From Tritonibacter aquimaris (GTDB taxonomy: Bacteria; Pseudomonadota; Alphaproteobacteria; Rhodobacterales; Rhodobacteraceae): DNA of 64,000 bases. Positions 34,101 through 42,898 of this stretch are shown one piece after another. Every line of letters begins with the position of its first letter. The stretch's first letter is position 1. A program made the translations under genes and the position numbers. A model generated the notes under the pieces. The model was not told where the DNA came from, ran no database searches, and was given only the letters and a program-made list of their open reading frames with translations. Location: positions 434,001-498,000 of the forward strand of contig NZ_WIXK01000002.1 of NCBI RefSeq assembly GCF_009617595.1, given 5' to 3'.

Positions 34101-34650
34101 AGAAAAACGCGATCTGGAAGAGGCGGTGAAAACCCTGCGCGCAGGTATTTCCAGCCTTAACCGCGAAGGTCGCGAACGCCTGCTGACTGCGTTTGAACAG
34201 GTGAACAGCAGCTTTTCGATGTTGTTTCAGCATCTGTTTGGTGGTGGTGAGGCCAATCTGGTGATGGTGGAAAGCGATGATCCGCTGGATGCCGGGCTCG
34301 AAATTATGTGTCAGCCGCCGGGCAAGAAACTGTCGACGCTGTCGCTGTTGTCTGGTGGTGAGCAGACGCTGACTGCGATGGCGCTGATCTTTGCGGTATT
34401 CCTGTCGAACCCTGCGCCGATCTGTGTCCTCGATGAGGTTGACGCGCCGCTGGATGATGCCAACGTCACCCGTTTCTGTGATCTTCTGGATGAAATGTGC
34501 CGCCAGACCGACACCCGGTTCCTGATCATCACCCACCATGCGGTGACGATGGCGCGGATGGACCGGTTGTTTGGCGTGACCATGCAGGAAAAAGGCGTGA
34601 GCCAGCTGGTATCTGTTGATCTGAAAAAGGCCGAAGCGCTGGTGGCCTAA
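31195..34650 (+). CDS. smc: Chromosome segregation protein SMC
   Basis: 1151 aa condensin ATPase that compacts and separates the chromosome with ScpA and ScpB. Start codon TTG 31195 with GCGAGG upstream. N-terminal Walker A GPNGCGKSN; coiled coil from about 170; hinge roughly 500-650; second coiled coil; C-terminal signature LSLLSGGEQTLTAMALIF and Walker B CVLDEVDAPLDDANV. Usual length. scpA and scpB are not in the window. Confidence 0.97.
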   Translation: MRFSKLRLNGFKSFVDPTDLMISDGLTGVVGPNGCGKSNLLEALRWVMGENRPKAMRGGGMEDVIFAGASARSARNFAEVSLQLDNSDRLAPSGFNDADQLDIVRRITRDVGSAYKANGKDVRARDVQMLFADASTGAHSPSLVRQGQIAELINAKPKARRRILEEAAGISGLYQRRHEAELKLKNTEQNLLRVDDVIEQLATQLGQLARQARQAQRYRGIGETLRHAEGALLYRRWREADEARLAAEEGLRVRVTQAVKAENLARAAAENRVAADAKLPPLREEEAIATAILQRFVVQRDALADQDAQARQTIETLTSRIRQLGADIERESGLNKDAGETIERLEWEQRELQKAGDGQGERLDEAAELMRNAATVLQQREDHLSQVTEDVARLAARHQSARRMVEDCKRAAERAETEGRTARDAMIAADEAVSQARTRQSDAVEAEEEARAASEDAEEALVAADEARTETQAREADARAQRSEADGELGALRSEATALAKLVERDTAEGGQVLDDLRVEPGYEKALGAALADDLRAPLADRDGPSGWLTLPAYDREAGLPEGVKPLALFVSGPEALSRRMTQIGVVDSDSAAIMQARLRPGQRLVTQDGDLWRWDGYRAWAEDAPSAAALRLEQMNRLEALKQDIEHAEARAAGLTAAHEALMRKLTEVTEADQAARQARRMADQRVADCARALSKAEADCNLAGAKLETLQIAVERHEEDAEAAQERLSDAMEVVEDLGDLEIARSAVEEVKQSVEAARITMITHRSAHDELRRDGEARIRRTQEVIKELSGWNHRLESAGRRISELEERRTASQDELEEAMAKPAEIEEKREELNESIEGAEARKSVATETLIAAEAALREASQNEKDAERLASEAREERARTEALTGSARDAVQAAESRIIEEQQVTPPVLLERLAVDPKDIEESDVLEAQVAQLKRQRDSLGAVNLRAEEDAREIQSEHDHLVEEKRDLEEAVKTLRAGISSLNREGRERLLTAFEQVNSSFSMLFQHLFGGGEANLVMVESDDPLDAGLEIMCQPPGKKLSTLSLLSGGEQTLTAMALIFAVFLSNPAPICVLDEVDAPLDDANVTRFCDLLDEMCRQTDTRFLIITHHAVTMARMDRLFGVTMQEKGVSQLVSVDLKKAEALVA

Positions 34651-34718
34651 TCCACCGCCTGTGCTGCGTCACACCAAAGTGAGACCTATTTCAGGACATA
34701 TCTGCCTATCATGCGGGT

Positions 34719-35075
34719 ATGAGATATCTGATCCTGTCTGCCTTATTGTCTTGCCCGCTGCCATTGGCCGCGGCGGATTGGGCCTTGCGCCCCACGGATG
34801 AGCCGTTTTCACAGGCGGAGCTTGAGGCGCTGCCCGGGCAGTCCTTTGTGTTTTATGATGATGGTGAAAGCATCTATGGCGCGGATGGTGCCTATTCATA
34901 TACCTATTCCATTGCCAATGGCGCAGGCACGGCCTGGGGCAGCTATCATATTGTCGAAGATGGCAGCGTTTGCGTGCATTTTGTTACCGGCGCGGAACGC
35001 TGTGATTTCTTTGTACGCAATGGCAGCCGGGTACTGGTGATCACCGAAGAGGGAGAGCGTTTCCCTGTTCGTTGA
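34719..35075 (+). CDS. Small exported protein, unknown
   Basis: 118 aa with a clear signal peptide (MRYLILSALLSCPLPLAAA). The mature part has two cysteines (SVCVHF, ERCDFF) that could form a disulfide, and ends in LVITEEGERFPVR. Family not recognised. Weak Shine-Dalgarno. Lies 68 bases after smc on the same strand and convergent with the transglycosylase. Confidence 0.7.
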   Translation: MRYLILSALLSCPLPLAAADWALRPTDEPFSQAELEALPGQSFVFYDDGESIYGADGAYSYTYSIANGAGTAWGSYHIVEDGSVCVHFVTGAERCDFFVRNGSRVLVITEEGERFPVR

Positions 35076-35123
35076 GACCGTGTTGTTGAAGCTGCGTGTT
35101 GAACCAGTGCCGTGACGGCGTGA

Positions 35124-36293
35124 TCAGAGCAGTTGCAACAGGCGCGGCGTGGGCCAGGCATCTGCGGGCAGGCCAAGGCGTTTTTGCTCGCGCTGTACCG
35201 CTCTGCGGGTTTTGGCCCCCAGGATGCCATCGATCTTGCCCACATCAAAGCCACGCGCCTGCAGCTTACGCTGAAGCTGTTTCATCTGGTCTCCGCTCAG
35301 CCCCGTGTCTGGCTGGCCCGCGCTATAGACCTGCGAACCTTCCAAACGATTGGCGAAATAGGCGGCGGTCAGCACATAGGTAAAGCTTTGATTCCACTCA
35401 AAATAGACATCAAAATTGGGATAGGCGAGGAAAGCAGGCCCGTTGTGACCCTGTGGCAGCAACAGCGCTGCTTTCATGTCGTCAAAGGGCAGATCCCCTT
35501 GGCGTGGCATAACGCCAAGCTTTTTCCAATCAGAGACATTGCGCTTACGCCCAACACCGGTCAGCGACAGGTTGAGATCCGCGGGAATTGTCACCTCTTG
35601 CAACCAGGGTTGATTGGGTTGCCAACCGAGGCTTGACAGCATCTTGGCCGCTGACATCAAGGCATCAGGGGCTGAGGTCTTAAGCGTCACATGGCCATCG
35701 CCATCCGCATCCACTCCGTTTTCCAGAATGTCGCCGGGCAGCATTTGCACCATGCCGATTTCACCGGCCCAGGCACCGGTGGTGCGGGCGGGATCAAAAT
35801 CACCATGGGAAAACAGTTCAAGCGCAGAAAACACCTGGGGGCGGAACAGATCAGGGCGGCGGCAATCATGGGCAAGGGTCACCAGCGCGTTGCGGGTGTT
35901 GAAATCTCCCTGAAACGCGCCGTAGTCGGTTTCAAAAGCCCAAAACGCCAAAAGCACCCCGCGGTTGATGCCATAGGTGGTTTCGATCCGGCGGAAGATG
36001 CTGTCGTATTTCTGCGACATGGCTGCACCGCGATCAATGCGGTTTTGCGAAATCAGACGGCGGGAGAACTCGATAAAGGGTTTTTGAAACACCCCTTGGG
36101 CGCGATCCGCCTTGAGCACCCGCTGATCCTGTTGCACCCCGTTGAAGAACTGCGCCACCACCGCACGGTCATAGCCTGCGTTCACAGCCTCGTTTTTCAG
36201 GCTGGTGACAAAATTGGCAAAACTGCCACCACATTGTGCCATGGCCGCCAGCGGCGATAGAGCAAGGGCAAAGGTAAGTGACAGAAGCCGCAT
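35124..36293 (-). CDS. Lytic murein transglycosylase, MltB-like, with peptidoglycan-binding domain
   Basis: 389 aa exported enzyme cutting the glycan strand of peptidoglycan. Start at ATG 36293 with GGGATGG upstream; ATG 36302 is an alternative. Signal peptide MRLLSLTFALALSPLAAMA. Catalytic Glu in FWAFETDYGAF; GEIGMVQMLPGDIL and FEWNQSFTYVLTAAYFA are family blocks. C-terminal PG_binding_1 domain (about 330-389; LQRKLQARGFDVGKIDGILG). Confidence 0.92.
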   Translation of the reverse strand: MRLLSLTFALALSPLAAMAQCGGSFANFVTSLKNEAVNAGYDRAVVAQFFNGVQQDQRVLKADRAQGVFQKPFIEFSRRLISQNRIDRGAAMSQKYDSIFRRIETTYGINRGVLLAFWAFETDYGAFQGDFNTRNALVTLAHDCRRPDLFRPQVFSALELFSHGDFDPARTTGAWAGEIGMVQMLPGDILENGVDADGDGHVTLKTSAPDALMSAAKMLSSLGWQPNQPWLQEVTIPADLNLSLTGVGRKRNVSDWKKLGVMPRQGDLPFDDMKAALLLPQGHNGPAFLAYPNFDVYFEWNQSFTYVLTAAYFANRLEGSQVYSAGQPDTGLSGDQMKQLQRKLQARGFDVGKIDGILGAKTRRAVQREQKRLGLPADAWPTPRLLQLL

Positions 36294-36340
36294 ATGTGCC
36301 ATCCCATTGAATACGTCTGAATACGTCGGTGTTCTGTTTG

Positions 36341-37252
36341 CTAAAAGATCGCCGCCAGCGCAACTGAAACCATAAGGAAAATGCCCCAAACCTGCCACAG
36401 TGCGCTGCAACAGGCCCTGATATCGCGGGATGTTAGGGTTTTGCGCCCGTCAGGGTTGACCCAGGGGAATTCCTGTAGCGTGCCATCATAAGAGCGTGGA
36501 CCCGCAAGCGACACACCCAGAACACGCGACATTGCGGCTTCGGGCCAGCCTGCGTTGGGGGAGCGGTGCTGGCGCGCGTCAGACACAATCGCGCGCCATT
36601 TCGGCAGCTGCCAGCGCAGGAGCGCGCACATCAGCGCAGTCAGGCGCGCGGGCCCCAGATTGAGCACATCATCCAGCCGCGCTGCCGCCCAGCCGAAATC
36701 ACGGTATTGATCGGTGCGATAGCCGATCATGCTGTCTGCCGTGTTGACCATCTTATAGGCGATCAGCCCCGGAAGCCCCGCGACCAGAAACCAGAACGCA
36801 GGCGCAATCACCCCGTCCGAGAGGTTCTCCGCGCCGCTTTCGATGGCGGAGCGCGCGATCTGGCTTTCATCCATGTCTTTGGTGTCACGGCTGACAATCA
36901 TCGAAACCGCAAAGCGCCCGGCGGGCAAATCTTTTTCAAGGCCCTCGGCAACCGCGCGCACATGCTCCACCAGCGAGCGCTGCGCCAGCAGGATTGCGGC
37001 AACCGGAATGATCACAATGGGCCCGCCAAGAGAGAGCAGGCAGCCAAGCGCGATGCCCGCGGCCACGAGAAGCAATACAGCCAGCACGCCTTTGGCCTTC
37101 TTGGCGGTGCCTGCATTGAACGTTTTGTCGAGCGCGCCAACTAAGCGCCCCATCACTACAGCAGGATGGGGGAGATGCGACCAGAGCCAGCGCGGCTCTC
37201 CCAGCAGCGCATCCAGCAACAGCGCAAAAATGAGCAGCAGTGCAGTGTTCAC
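36341..37252 (-). CDS. cbiB: Adenosylcobinamide-phosphate synthase CbiB
   Basis: 303 aa membrane enzyme attaching aminopropanol phosphate to adenosylcobyric acid in B12 synthesis. GTG 37252 start overlaps the cobD stop by 4 bases. [26 protein letters not shown] at the start, [47 protein letters not shown] are diagnostic. Works on the product of CobD. Confidence 0.95.
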   Translation of the reverse strand: MNTALLLIFALLLDALLGEPRWLWSHLPHPAVVMGRLVGALDKTFNAGTAKKAKGVLAVLLLVAAGIALGCLLSLGGPIVIIPVAAILLAQRSLVEHVRAVAEGLEKDLPAGRFAVSMIVSRDTKDMDESQIARSAIESGAENLSDGVIAPAFWFLVAGLPGLIAYKMVNTADSMIGYRTDQYRDFGWAAARLDDVLNLGPARLTALMCALLRWQLPKWRAIVSDARQHRSPNAGWPEAAMSRVLGVSLAGPRSYDGTLQEFPWVNPDGRKTLTSRDIRACCSALWQVWGIFLMVSVALAAIF

Positions 37253-38202
37253 ACTGCCGCCTCAAATCGTGCCCAGCCCGTCGCGGGTGGCAGGCCAAGG
37301 CGAAGGTAGGTACCGGAATAGGGGAAGATGCGGCTCCAGATCTGATGGTCGGCAAGTTTTTCCTGCCAAGCGGCTGCATCATCGACCTCATAGAGGCGAA
37401 AGAGATCGGTGCCGCCGACCAGATTTGCATCACGTGCGGTCATCACTTCATCCATCCGGGCGCGATCTGTTGCCAGGCGTATGCGGGTTTCTTCGGCCCA
37501 TGTGTGATTCTGTAGCGCCTGCGCACCGATGCGCAGCGCTGGCCCGGATACGGCCCATGGCCCTTGCAACATGCGCAGGCGGGCAATCAAAGTGGGATCG
37601 CCAATTGCAAAGCCAAGTCGCAGCCCAGCGAGGCCCCAGAACTTGCCAAAGCTTTTCAGGATTACCGTGCCGGGGCGGTTGGCCAGATCGATCAGCGTGT
37701 GTTCGGGGCAGATGTCGCAGAAGCTCTCATCAATCACGGTGAGGGGCGCGTTTACGTCTTCGGCTGTCCAGATCCGCCCATCGGGATTGTTGGGGTGCAC
37801 CAGAACCCGCGCCGATGTTGGGCCACTGTCGGTGACCTGCCAGCCCTGGTTTTCAAAGGCACCAGCGTGTTCATTATAGGTGGGTTTGGTGATCTCCACG
37901 CTGGCGGCATTCGCAAGCGTCGGGATCGCGGCAATCAGCGCAGACGCACCGGGAGCTGGCAGAATGGCCGCGCCGTCTGGGACCTGCCAGAAATCGCGCG
38001 CGGCCTGGATGAGCGTATCAAGCTCGGCTTGATCGGGCAGGGCGCTCCAGTCTTGCGCGGAGAGGCCAGCAACCGGGTAAGGTTCTGGGTTGATGCCAGT
38101 TGATAGATCAATCCAATCGGTCCGATTGCCGCCAAAGCGCGCGACAGCAGCGGAAAGGTTGCCGCCATGGTCGCGTGGGGTCTGCTCTGTCAGATTTGTC
38201 AT
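37249..38202 (-). CDS. cobD: Threonine-phosphate decarboxylase CobD
   Basis: 317 aa PLP enzyme making aminopropanol phosphate for cobalamin (named cobC in the Pseudomonas scheme). ATG 38202 with AAGG upstream. [31 protein letters not shown] and the PLP-lysine region [17 protein letters not shown] are typical. Coupled by overlap to cbiB. Confidence 0.93.
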   Translation of the reverse strand: MTNLTEQTPRDHGGNLSAAVARFGGNRTDWIDLSTGINPEPYPVAGLSAQDWSALPDQAELDTLIQAARDFWQVPDGAAILPAPGASALIAAIPTLANAASVEITKPTYNEHAGAFENQGWQVTDSGPTSARVLVHPNNPDGRIWTAEDVNAPLTVIDESFCDICPEHTLIDLANRPGTVILKSFGKFWGLAGLRLGFAIGDPTLIARLRMLQGPWAVSGPALRIGAQALQNHTWAEETRIRLATDRARMDEVMTARDANLVGGTDLFRLYEVDDAAAWQEKLADHQIWSRIFPYSGTYLRLGLPPATGWARFEAAV

Positions 38203-38266
38203 AGACACCTTGCCCTGAAACTACGTCCCAGCGGTATGCCGGAGGGGCGCAGCTTAAACAAGGATC

Positions 38267-39241
38267 TTATCCGCGCCGGTGTGGTGCATCCCAGTTGAGA
38301 TCCGGATTGACCGGCAGGATCCGGTTGGGGTTAATCGTGTCGTGGCTGTAGTGATAGTGACGCACGATATGGCCCAGATGCACCGTCTCAGCCACGCCGG
38401 GGATCTGATAGAGCTCACGCGTATAGGCCCAGAGGTTGGGATAATCGATCAGGCGCTTCTTGTTGCATTTGAAATGCAGGTGATAGACGGGATCAAAGCG
38501 CACAAGGGTTGTGAACAAGCGCCAGTCGGCCTCGGTGAGTGTGTCCCCCAGCAGATAGCGGTTCTGGCCAAGATGCGCCTCCAGCCAATCCAACGTGTCA
38601 AACAGCGGCTGGATTGCTGCATCATAGGCCGTCTGGGTGGTGGCAAACCCCGCCTTGTAGACGCCGTTGTTCACGGTGTCATAGATGCGCGTGTTCACCT
38701 CTTCGATCGCGTCGCGTTTTTCCACGGGCCAGAAATCCAGCGTGTTGCCGGTGATGCCATCAAAGGCCGCGTTAAGCATGCGGATGATTTCGGAGCTTTC
38801 GTTTGAAACAATCGTATGGCGCGTCTTGTCCCAGAGGATGGGGACAGTGACGCGGCCCGTGTAGTTTGGATCAACCTCGGTGTAGATCTGATGGGCGTAA
38901 GATTTGCTGAGCAGCGTGTCGCCGGTTGCGCCCGCATCATCAGTTTCAAAGGTCCAGCCTTTGTCGAGCATATCGGGATGAACAACTGAAACAGAGATGT
39001 GCTCGCCCAGCCCTTTGAGCGCGCGAAAAATCAGGGTGCGATGGGCCCAGGGGCAGGCGTATGAGACATAAAGATGATAGCGCCCGCTTTCGGCTTTGAA
39101 CCCATCGGTGCCGGACGGGCCAGCAGACCCATCCGCCGTGATCCAATTGCGAAACTGCGCGGTGGACCGTTTGAACGCGCCGCCGGTGGATTTGGTTTCA
39201 TACCAGGTGTCATGCCAGATGCCGTCAACCAATAGTCCCAT
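38267..39241 (-). CDS. yqjG: Glutathionyl-hydroquinone reductase (YqjG/ECM4 family)
   Basis: 324 aa glutathione transferase-like enzyme reducing glutathionyl-hydroquinones. ATG 39241 with AGGAGC upstream. Catalytic Cys63 in YACPWAHR. Family blocks: FKAESGRYHLYVSYACPWAHRTL (in part), VTVPILWDK, SNESSEIIRMLN, NNGVYKAGFA, LTEADWRLFTTLVRFDPVY and GIREL-like ELYQIPGVAETV. Monocistronic. Confidence 0.93.
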   Translation of the reverse strand: MGLLVDGIWHDTWYETKSTGGAFKRSTAQFRNWITADGSAGPSGTDGFKAESGRYHLYVSYACPWAHRTLIFRALKGLGEHISVSVVHPDMLDKGWTFETDDAGATGDTLLSKSYAHQIYTEVDPNYTGRVTVPILWDKTRHTIVSNESSEIIRMLNAAFDGITGNTLDFWPVEKRDAIEEVNTRIYDTVNNGVYKAGFATTQTAYDAAIQPLFDTLDWLEAHLGQNRYLLGDTLTEADWRLFTTLVRFDPVYHLHFKCNKKRLIDYPNLWAYTRELYQIPGVAETVHLGHIVRHYHYSHDTINPNRILPVNPDLNWDAPHRRG

Positions 39242-39459
39242 GAGATGCTCCTGCTGCTGATCAAACCTATCTAAGCAGCACAGCGTTCTGCGCCTATATT
39301 CAGGCGCGCGCAGCACATCTGTATGAGCGCACAGAGCGCGCATGGTTTGCGTGGCGCGTACATCTCATGCGGGAAATACAGTTTGTTCACAGAATCTTAT
39401 CCATTCTTTCGTAAAATTTGCGTTATGCTGTTAAGGAAGAATCCAGAAGGTTTACGGCC

Positions 39460-39819
39460 ATGACCACCTATGTCCCCAAGGCAGTCCAAGAGGCGCTTGA
39501 TGCTGCGCGTATCTCTGAGATGAAGAAAAACAACCGGCTGCGTGTGCTGGTTGAGGATAGCCATTATCCGGTGTTGCGCCTGTGGTCTGATGGGTTTTCA
39601 GTTGCGATTGAGGATGCACCACAACTGCGCGGATTGGTCGATCTGTTTGATGGCGCGCGCCACCTGTCGCAATGTCTGATCGTTGCCTCCGAGGAGGAGG
39701 TGGGCGAAATGCGCTATGAATTCAAGCGCGCGACTGCGGCCGCAGATGATGCACCGGTTGATTTCTACCGCGCGCCGGATGCGCCTGTTGGTCTGATCGA
39801 ATCCCAACAGGGGAACTGA
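39460..39819 (+). CDS. Conserved-looking small cytoplasmic protein, unknown
   Basis: 119 aa from ATG 39460 (MTTYVPKAVQEALDAAR), preceded by GAAGG. No signal peptide or membrane segment. A central part (LRVLVEDSHYPVLRLWSDGFSVAIEDAPQLRGLVDL, in pieces) looks like a small beta-rich fold of the PilZ type by general pattern only; the RxxxR signature of PilZ is not seen. Divergent from the hydroquinone reductase gene. Confidence 0.65.
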   Translation: MTTYVPKAVQEALDAARISEMKKNNRLRVLVEDSHYPVLRLWSDGFSVAIEDAPQLRGLVDLFDGARHLSQCLIVASEEEVGEMRYEFKRATAAADDAPVDFYRAPDAPVGLIESQQGN

Positions 39820-39822
39820 TTT

Positions 39823-39877
39823 CAAAAGCAGGACCTGCGCTTTTGCTCTGACTTTGCGCGCCATTTTTAGGGCGCGC
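39823..39877 (+). terminator. Weak terminator region after the 119-aa gene
   Basis: Two stems follow the stop: CAAAAGC/GCTTTTG (39823-39845) and GCGCGCC/GGCGCGC (39856-39877). Neither is followed by a clear T run. Lies between convergent genes. Downstream, ACTGGGCCTG occurs twice (39918 and 39933). Confidence 0.3.
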
Positions 39878-40027
39878 TTGGTCAGCTCCACCCGGCCTAG
39901 TCACCCGGTCTGCTGTCACTGGGCCTGATTTAACTGGGCCTGCTTTTCCCTCTCTCGCTGCGAGGTAAGCGTTCTGGCGTTGCCCACTATGGGCTTCTCA
40001 TCCAGATATCTTTCGGTTTCCCAATGA

Positions 40028-40444
40028 TTATGTATCGCGCCCAGGCTCATCTGGATTGCTTGAGAACAGTGCAAGCTTGTTCCCCTGCGGATCGCGCAGA
40101 TAGGCGACATAGAAGTTAGGCCCATAGGTTTTGCGAAACCCCGGCTGCCCTTCGTCGGTGCCACCAGCTGCAAGCGCAGCCGCGTGCAGTTCGCGCACCT
40201 GTTGCTGGCTGTGGGCTTCAAAGGCAACCATAGAACCATTGCCAACCGAGGCAGCTTCGCCGTCAAACGGTGGCTTTACATAAAAATCCGGCTGGCTTGG
40301 GCGTTCGCCGGGGGGCACAGGCAGCGCGTAGCTCAGACCTTCGGGGCCTTCTGTCATGCCATATCCAAGCGCTGGCAAAAATGCCGCGTAAAACTGCTTC
40401 GCGGCCTGGATATCGTTGGCGCCAATCGTGACATAGGCAATCAT
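40028..40444 (-). CDS. VOC family (glyoxalase/bleomycin resistance-like) protein
   Basis: 138 aa, two beta-alpha-beta-beta-beta modules. MIAYVTIGANDIQAAKQFYAAFLPALGYG at the start and YVAYLRDPQGNKLALF at the end. Members are metal-dependent lyases, dioxygenases or binding proteins; function cannot be set by sequence. Short for a catalytic dioxygenase. Confidence 0.85.
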   Translation of the reverse strand: MIAYVTIGANDIQAAKQFYAAFLPALGYGMTEGPEGLSYALPVPPGERPSQPDFYVKPPFDGEAASVGNGSMVAFEAHSQQQVRELHAAALAAGGTDEGQPGFRKTYGPNFYVAYLRDPQGNKLALFSSNPDEPGRDT

Positions 40445-40544
40445 AATCTATGCTCCATCCCATATAGAGTCTTCTGGCGCATAAGGTAGGTGCATGGGTG
40501 CACCGCCCCGGCGCAGCCCTGATGAGCCGCGCCGAGGAAATAGG

Positions 40545-41717
40545 TTATTGCAGATCGCCAAAGGCCTCTGTCAGGCGTTGGCAGGCTTCTTCGATGCGGC
40601 TGCGCTGGGTGGCGAGGTTAAAGCGCAGGAAGCTTTCTCCGCCGGTGCCAAAGGTGGTGCCGTGATTGGCCGCAATCTTTGCGCCCTGTTCGACCCGGTG
40701 GGTGAATTCTTCGCGTGCCATGCCGGTGCCGGTGAAATCAACCCAGGCCAGGTAAGTGGATTGCAGCTTCATCGACGACAGGCCGGGAATGCCAGAAATG
40801 GCCGCATCAAAGACCTGACGATTGCCATCAATATAGGCAAGCTGGGCATCGGCCCAGGCTGCGCCTTCTGGGGAATAGGCGGCAGCCGTGGCGAACTGGC
40901 CCAGCGAATTCGGCGCCAGCGACAGCGCCAGCATACGGGATTTGAACTTTGCCCGCAGATCGGGATCGCTGATGATCACCTGCCCGGTATGAAGCCCTGC
41001 GATATTGAATGTCTTTGACGGCGCGGTCAGCATCAACAGACGGTCTACGATGTCAGGGGCTGCGTTGGGCATGGGGATATGCGTGTTGCCGTCAAAAACC
41101 AGATCCTGATGGATCTCATCTGACAGCAGCAGCAGATCATGGCGTTTGGCAAAATCAGCCACCGCGCGCAATTCTTCCTGGCTCCAGACCCGGCCGCCTG
41201 GGTTATGGGGCGAGCAAAGGATCACCATCGTTTCCTTGCCGGTCATCTGCGCGTCATAGGCATCGAAATCCAGTGAGTAATAGCCGTCACTATTGACCAT
41301 CTGGCATTCAACCACCTCACGGCCCGCGTTGCGAATGACTTTGGCAAAGGCGTGGTAGACTGGGGTGAACAAAACGATCCCGTCGCCGGGTTTGGTAAAT
41401 GCGTCAAGGCACATGCCAACACCGTTCACGAGACCCGTGGTGGTGAAAATCCCGTTGGTATCGAGATCCCAGCCGTGGCGGTTTTTCATCCACCACTGGA
41501 TGGCCTCACGGTAGGGAGTTTCAGCGTCGACATAGCCCAGAATACCCGCGTCAATCACGCTGCGCAGGCGCTCTGAGATCACATCGGCAATTTTGAAATC
41601 ACTGTCAGCCACCCACATGGCGAGGCCTTCATCGCGGGGCACACCATAGATCGGCTCCATCCCGTCCCATTTGCTGCAATAGGTGCCATGGCGGTCCACC
41701 AGCTCATCAAAATTCAT
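40545..41717 (-). CDS. PatB/MalY-type C-S lyase (aminotransferase fold)
   Basis: 390 aa PLP enzyme, probably a cystathionine beta-lyase. ATG 41717 with GAGGAGC upstream (MNFDELVDRHGTYCSKWDGMEPIYGV). PLP-lysine in TAPSKTFNIAGLHTG; MWVADSDFKIADVI, CSPHNPGGRVWSQEEL and SDEIHQDLVF are typical of PatB. In roseobacters a PatB can also act in DMSP or tropodithietic acid metabolism; nothing adjacent supports that here. Divergent from def. Confidence 0.9.
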   Translation of the reverse strand: MNFDELVDRHGTYCSKWDGMEPIYGVPRDEGLAMWVADSDFKIADVISERLRSVIDAGILGYVDAETPYREAIQWWMKNRHGWDLDTNGIFTTTGLVNGVGMCLDAFTKPGDGIVLFTPVYHAFAKVIRNAGREVVECQMVNSDGYYSLDFDAYDAQMTGKETMVILCSPHNPGGRVWSQEELRAVADFAKRHDLLLLSDEIHQDLVFDGNTHIPMPNAAPDIVDRLLMLTAPSKTFNIAGLHTGQVIISDPDLRAKFKSRMLALSLAPNSLGQFATAAAYSPEGAAWADAQLAYIDGNRQVFDAAISGIPGLSSMKLQSTYLAWVDFTGTGMAREEFTHRVEQGAKIAANHGTTFGTGGESFLRFNLATQRSRIEEACQRLTEAFGDLQ

Positions 41718-41816
41718 CGGGTGCTCCTCAAAAAACCTCTTTTGCGAAGCTATCGCGTTGGGCCGCAGGTGCAAGGGGCGTTGCGGGACTTGGTACAATC
41801 GCATAAATGGCAGGGT

Positions 41817-42344
41817 ATGAAGCGCCCTATTTTGATCCATCCTGATCCCCGCCTGAAGAAGGTCTGCGCCCCAGTTGCCGATATATCGGACGAGCTGCGC
41901 CAGCTGGCCGATGATATGCTTGAAACCATGTATGACGCGCCGGGTGTTGGACTGGCCGCGCCGCAGATTGGTGTGCTGGATCGGGTGATCGTGCTCGATT
42001 GCGTCAAAGAAGAAGGCGAGGCACCACGCCCGCTGCAAATGTTTAACCCGCGTATTATTGCCTCATCGGATGAGAGCAACGTTTATGAGGAAGGTTGCCT
42101 GTCAATCCCTGAGCAATACGCCGAAGTCACCCGCCCCAAAGTGGTGGATGTGGAATGGATCGATCGCGACGGCAATCTTAAGACCGAAAGCTTTGATGGT
42201 CTCTGGGCAACCTGTGTTCAGCATGAGATCGACCACCTCGAAGGCAAATTGTTCATTGACTACCTCAAGCCAATGAAGCGCCAGATGATCACCCGGAAAA
42301 TGCAAAAGCTCAAGAAAGAGCTGGCTCGAAATAAGGACGTGTAA
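41817..42344 (+). CDS. def: Peptide deformylase
   Basis: 175 aa Fe-type deformylase that removes the formyl group from nascent proteins. All motifs intact: GVGLAAPQ (43-50), EGCLS with metal Cys94, HEIDH (136-140) with metal His136 and His140 and catalytic Glu137. ATG 41817 is just downstream of a -10-like TACAAT (41794-41799), leaving a leader of about 10 nt. First gene of def-def2-fmt. Confidence 0.95.
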   Translation: MKRPILIHPDPRLKKVCAPVADISDELRQLADDMLETMYDAPGVGLAAPQIGVLDRVIVLDCVKEEGEAPRPLQMFNPRIIASSDESNVYEEGCLSIPEQYAEVTRPKVVDVEWIDRDGNLKTESFDGLWATCVQHEIDHLEGKLFIDYLKPMKRQMITRKMQKLKKELARNKDV

Positions 42345-42346
42345 TT

Positions 42347-42898
42347 ATGGCTGTTCGTACCTGTCTGCCTTGGCCTGATAAACGCCTGCGTACCCGCGCC
42401 GAAGAGGTGAGCGAAATCACCGATGATATCCGCGCCATCTGGGATGATATGGTGGATACGATGAATGCAATGCCGGGTGTTGGGCTGGGTGCCAACCAGA
42501 TCGGTGTTCTGCTGCGTCTTGCGGTTGTTGATGGCTCGGTTGAGCGTGGCAAAGCTGTGCGCATGGCCAATCCGGAAATCCTGCATAAATCGGTTGAACT
42601 GCGCGAACATGACGAAGCCAGCCCCAATCTGCCGGGTGTGTCGGCCAAGATCAAACGCCCCCGCGCCGTGACGGTGAAATACATGGATGAAACCGGTGCG
42701 TGGGTGGAACGCGATTTTGTTGGCATTGAGGCCACCAGCGTTCAGCACCAGATCGATCATCTGGATGGCAAACTGTATTTCAGCCACCTGTCCAAGATGA
42801 AACGCGACATGCTGATCAAAAAGGCGCAGAAATTCACTGGCCCGGTTGCGCATGTTGCGCCATCTGAACCTTCCTGTGGGTGTGGCTCATGCGAGTAA
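42347..42898 (+). CDS. Peptide deformylase-like protein, catalytic residues replaced
   Basis: 183 aa paralogue directly after def (2-base gap). Motif 1 is GVGLGANQ (44-51); motif 2 aligns as E90-A-S-P-N with Ser92 in place of the metal Cys; motif 3 reads HQIDH (134-138), Gln in place of the catalytic Glu. Two of the essential residues are lost, so it should not deformylate as usual. The tail ends in SCGCGSCE with three Cys. Its last 10 bases overlap fmt. Confidence 0.88.
   Translation: MAVRTCLPWPDKRLRTRAEEVSEITDDIRAIWDDMVDTMNAMPGVGLGANQIGVLLRLAVVDGSVERGKAVRMANPEILHKSVELREHDEASPNLPGVSAKIKRPRAVTVKYMDETGAWVERDFVGIEATSVQHQIDHLDGKLYFSHLSKMKRDMLIKKAQKFTGPVAHVAPSEPSCGCGSCE

Noticed and set aside
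40545-42038. Longer start for the PatB-like gene (to 42038)
   Set aside because: The extra residues overlap def antisense; ATG 41717 with GAGGAGC gives the family N-terminus.
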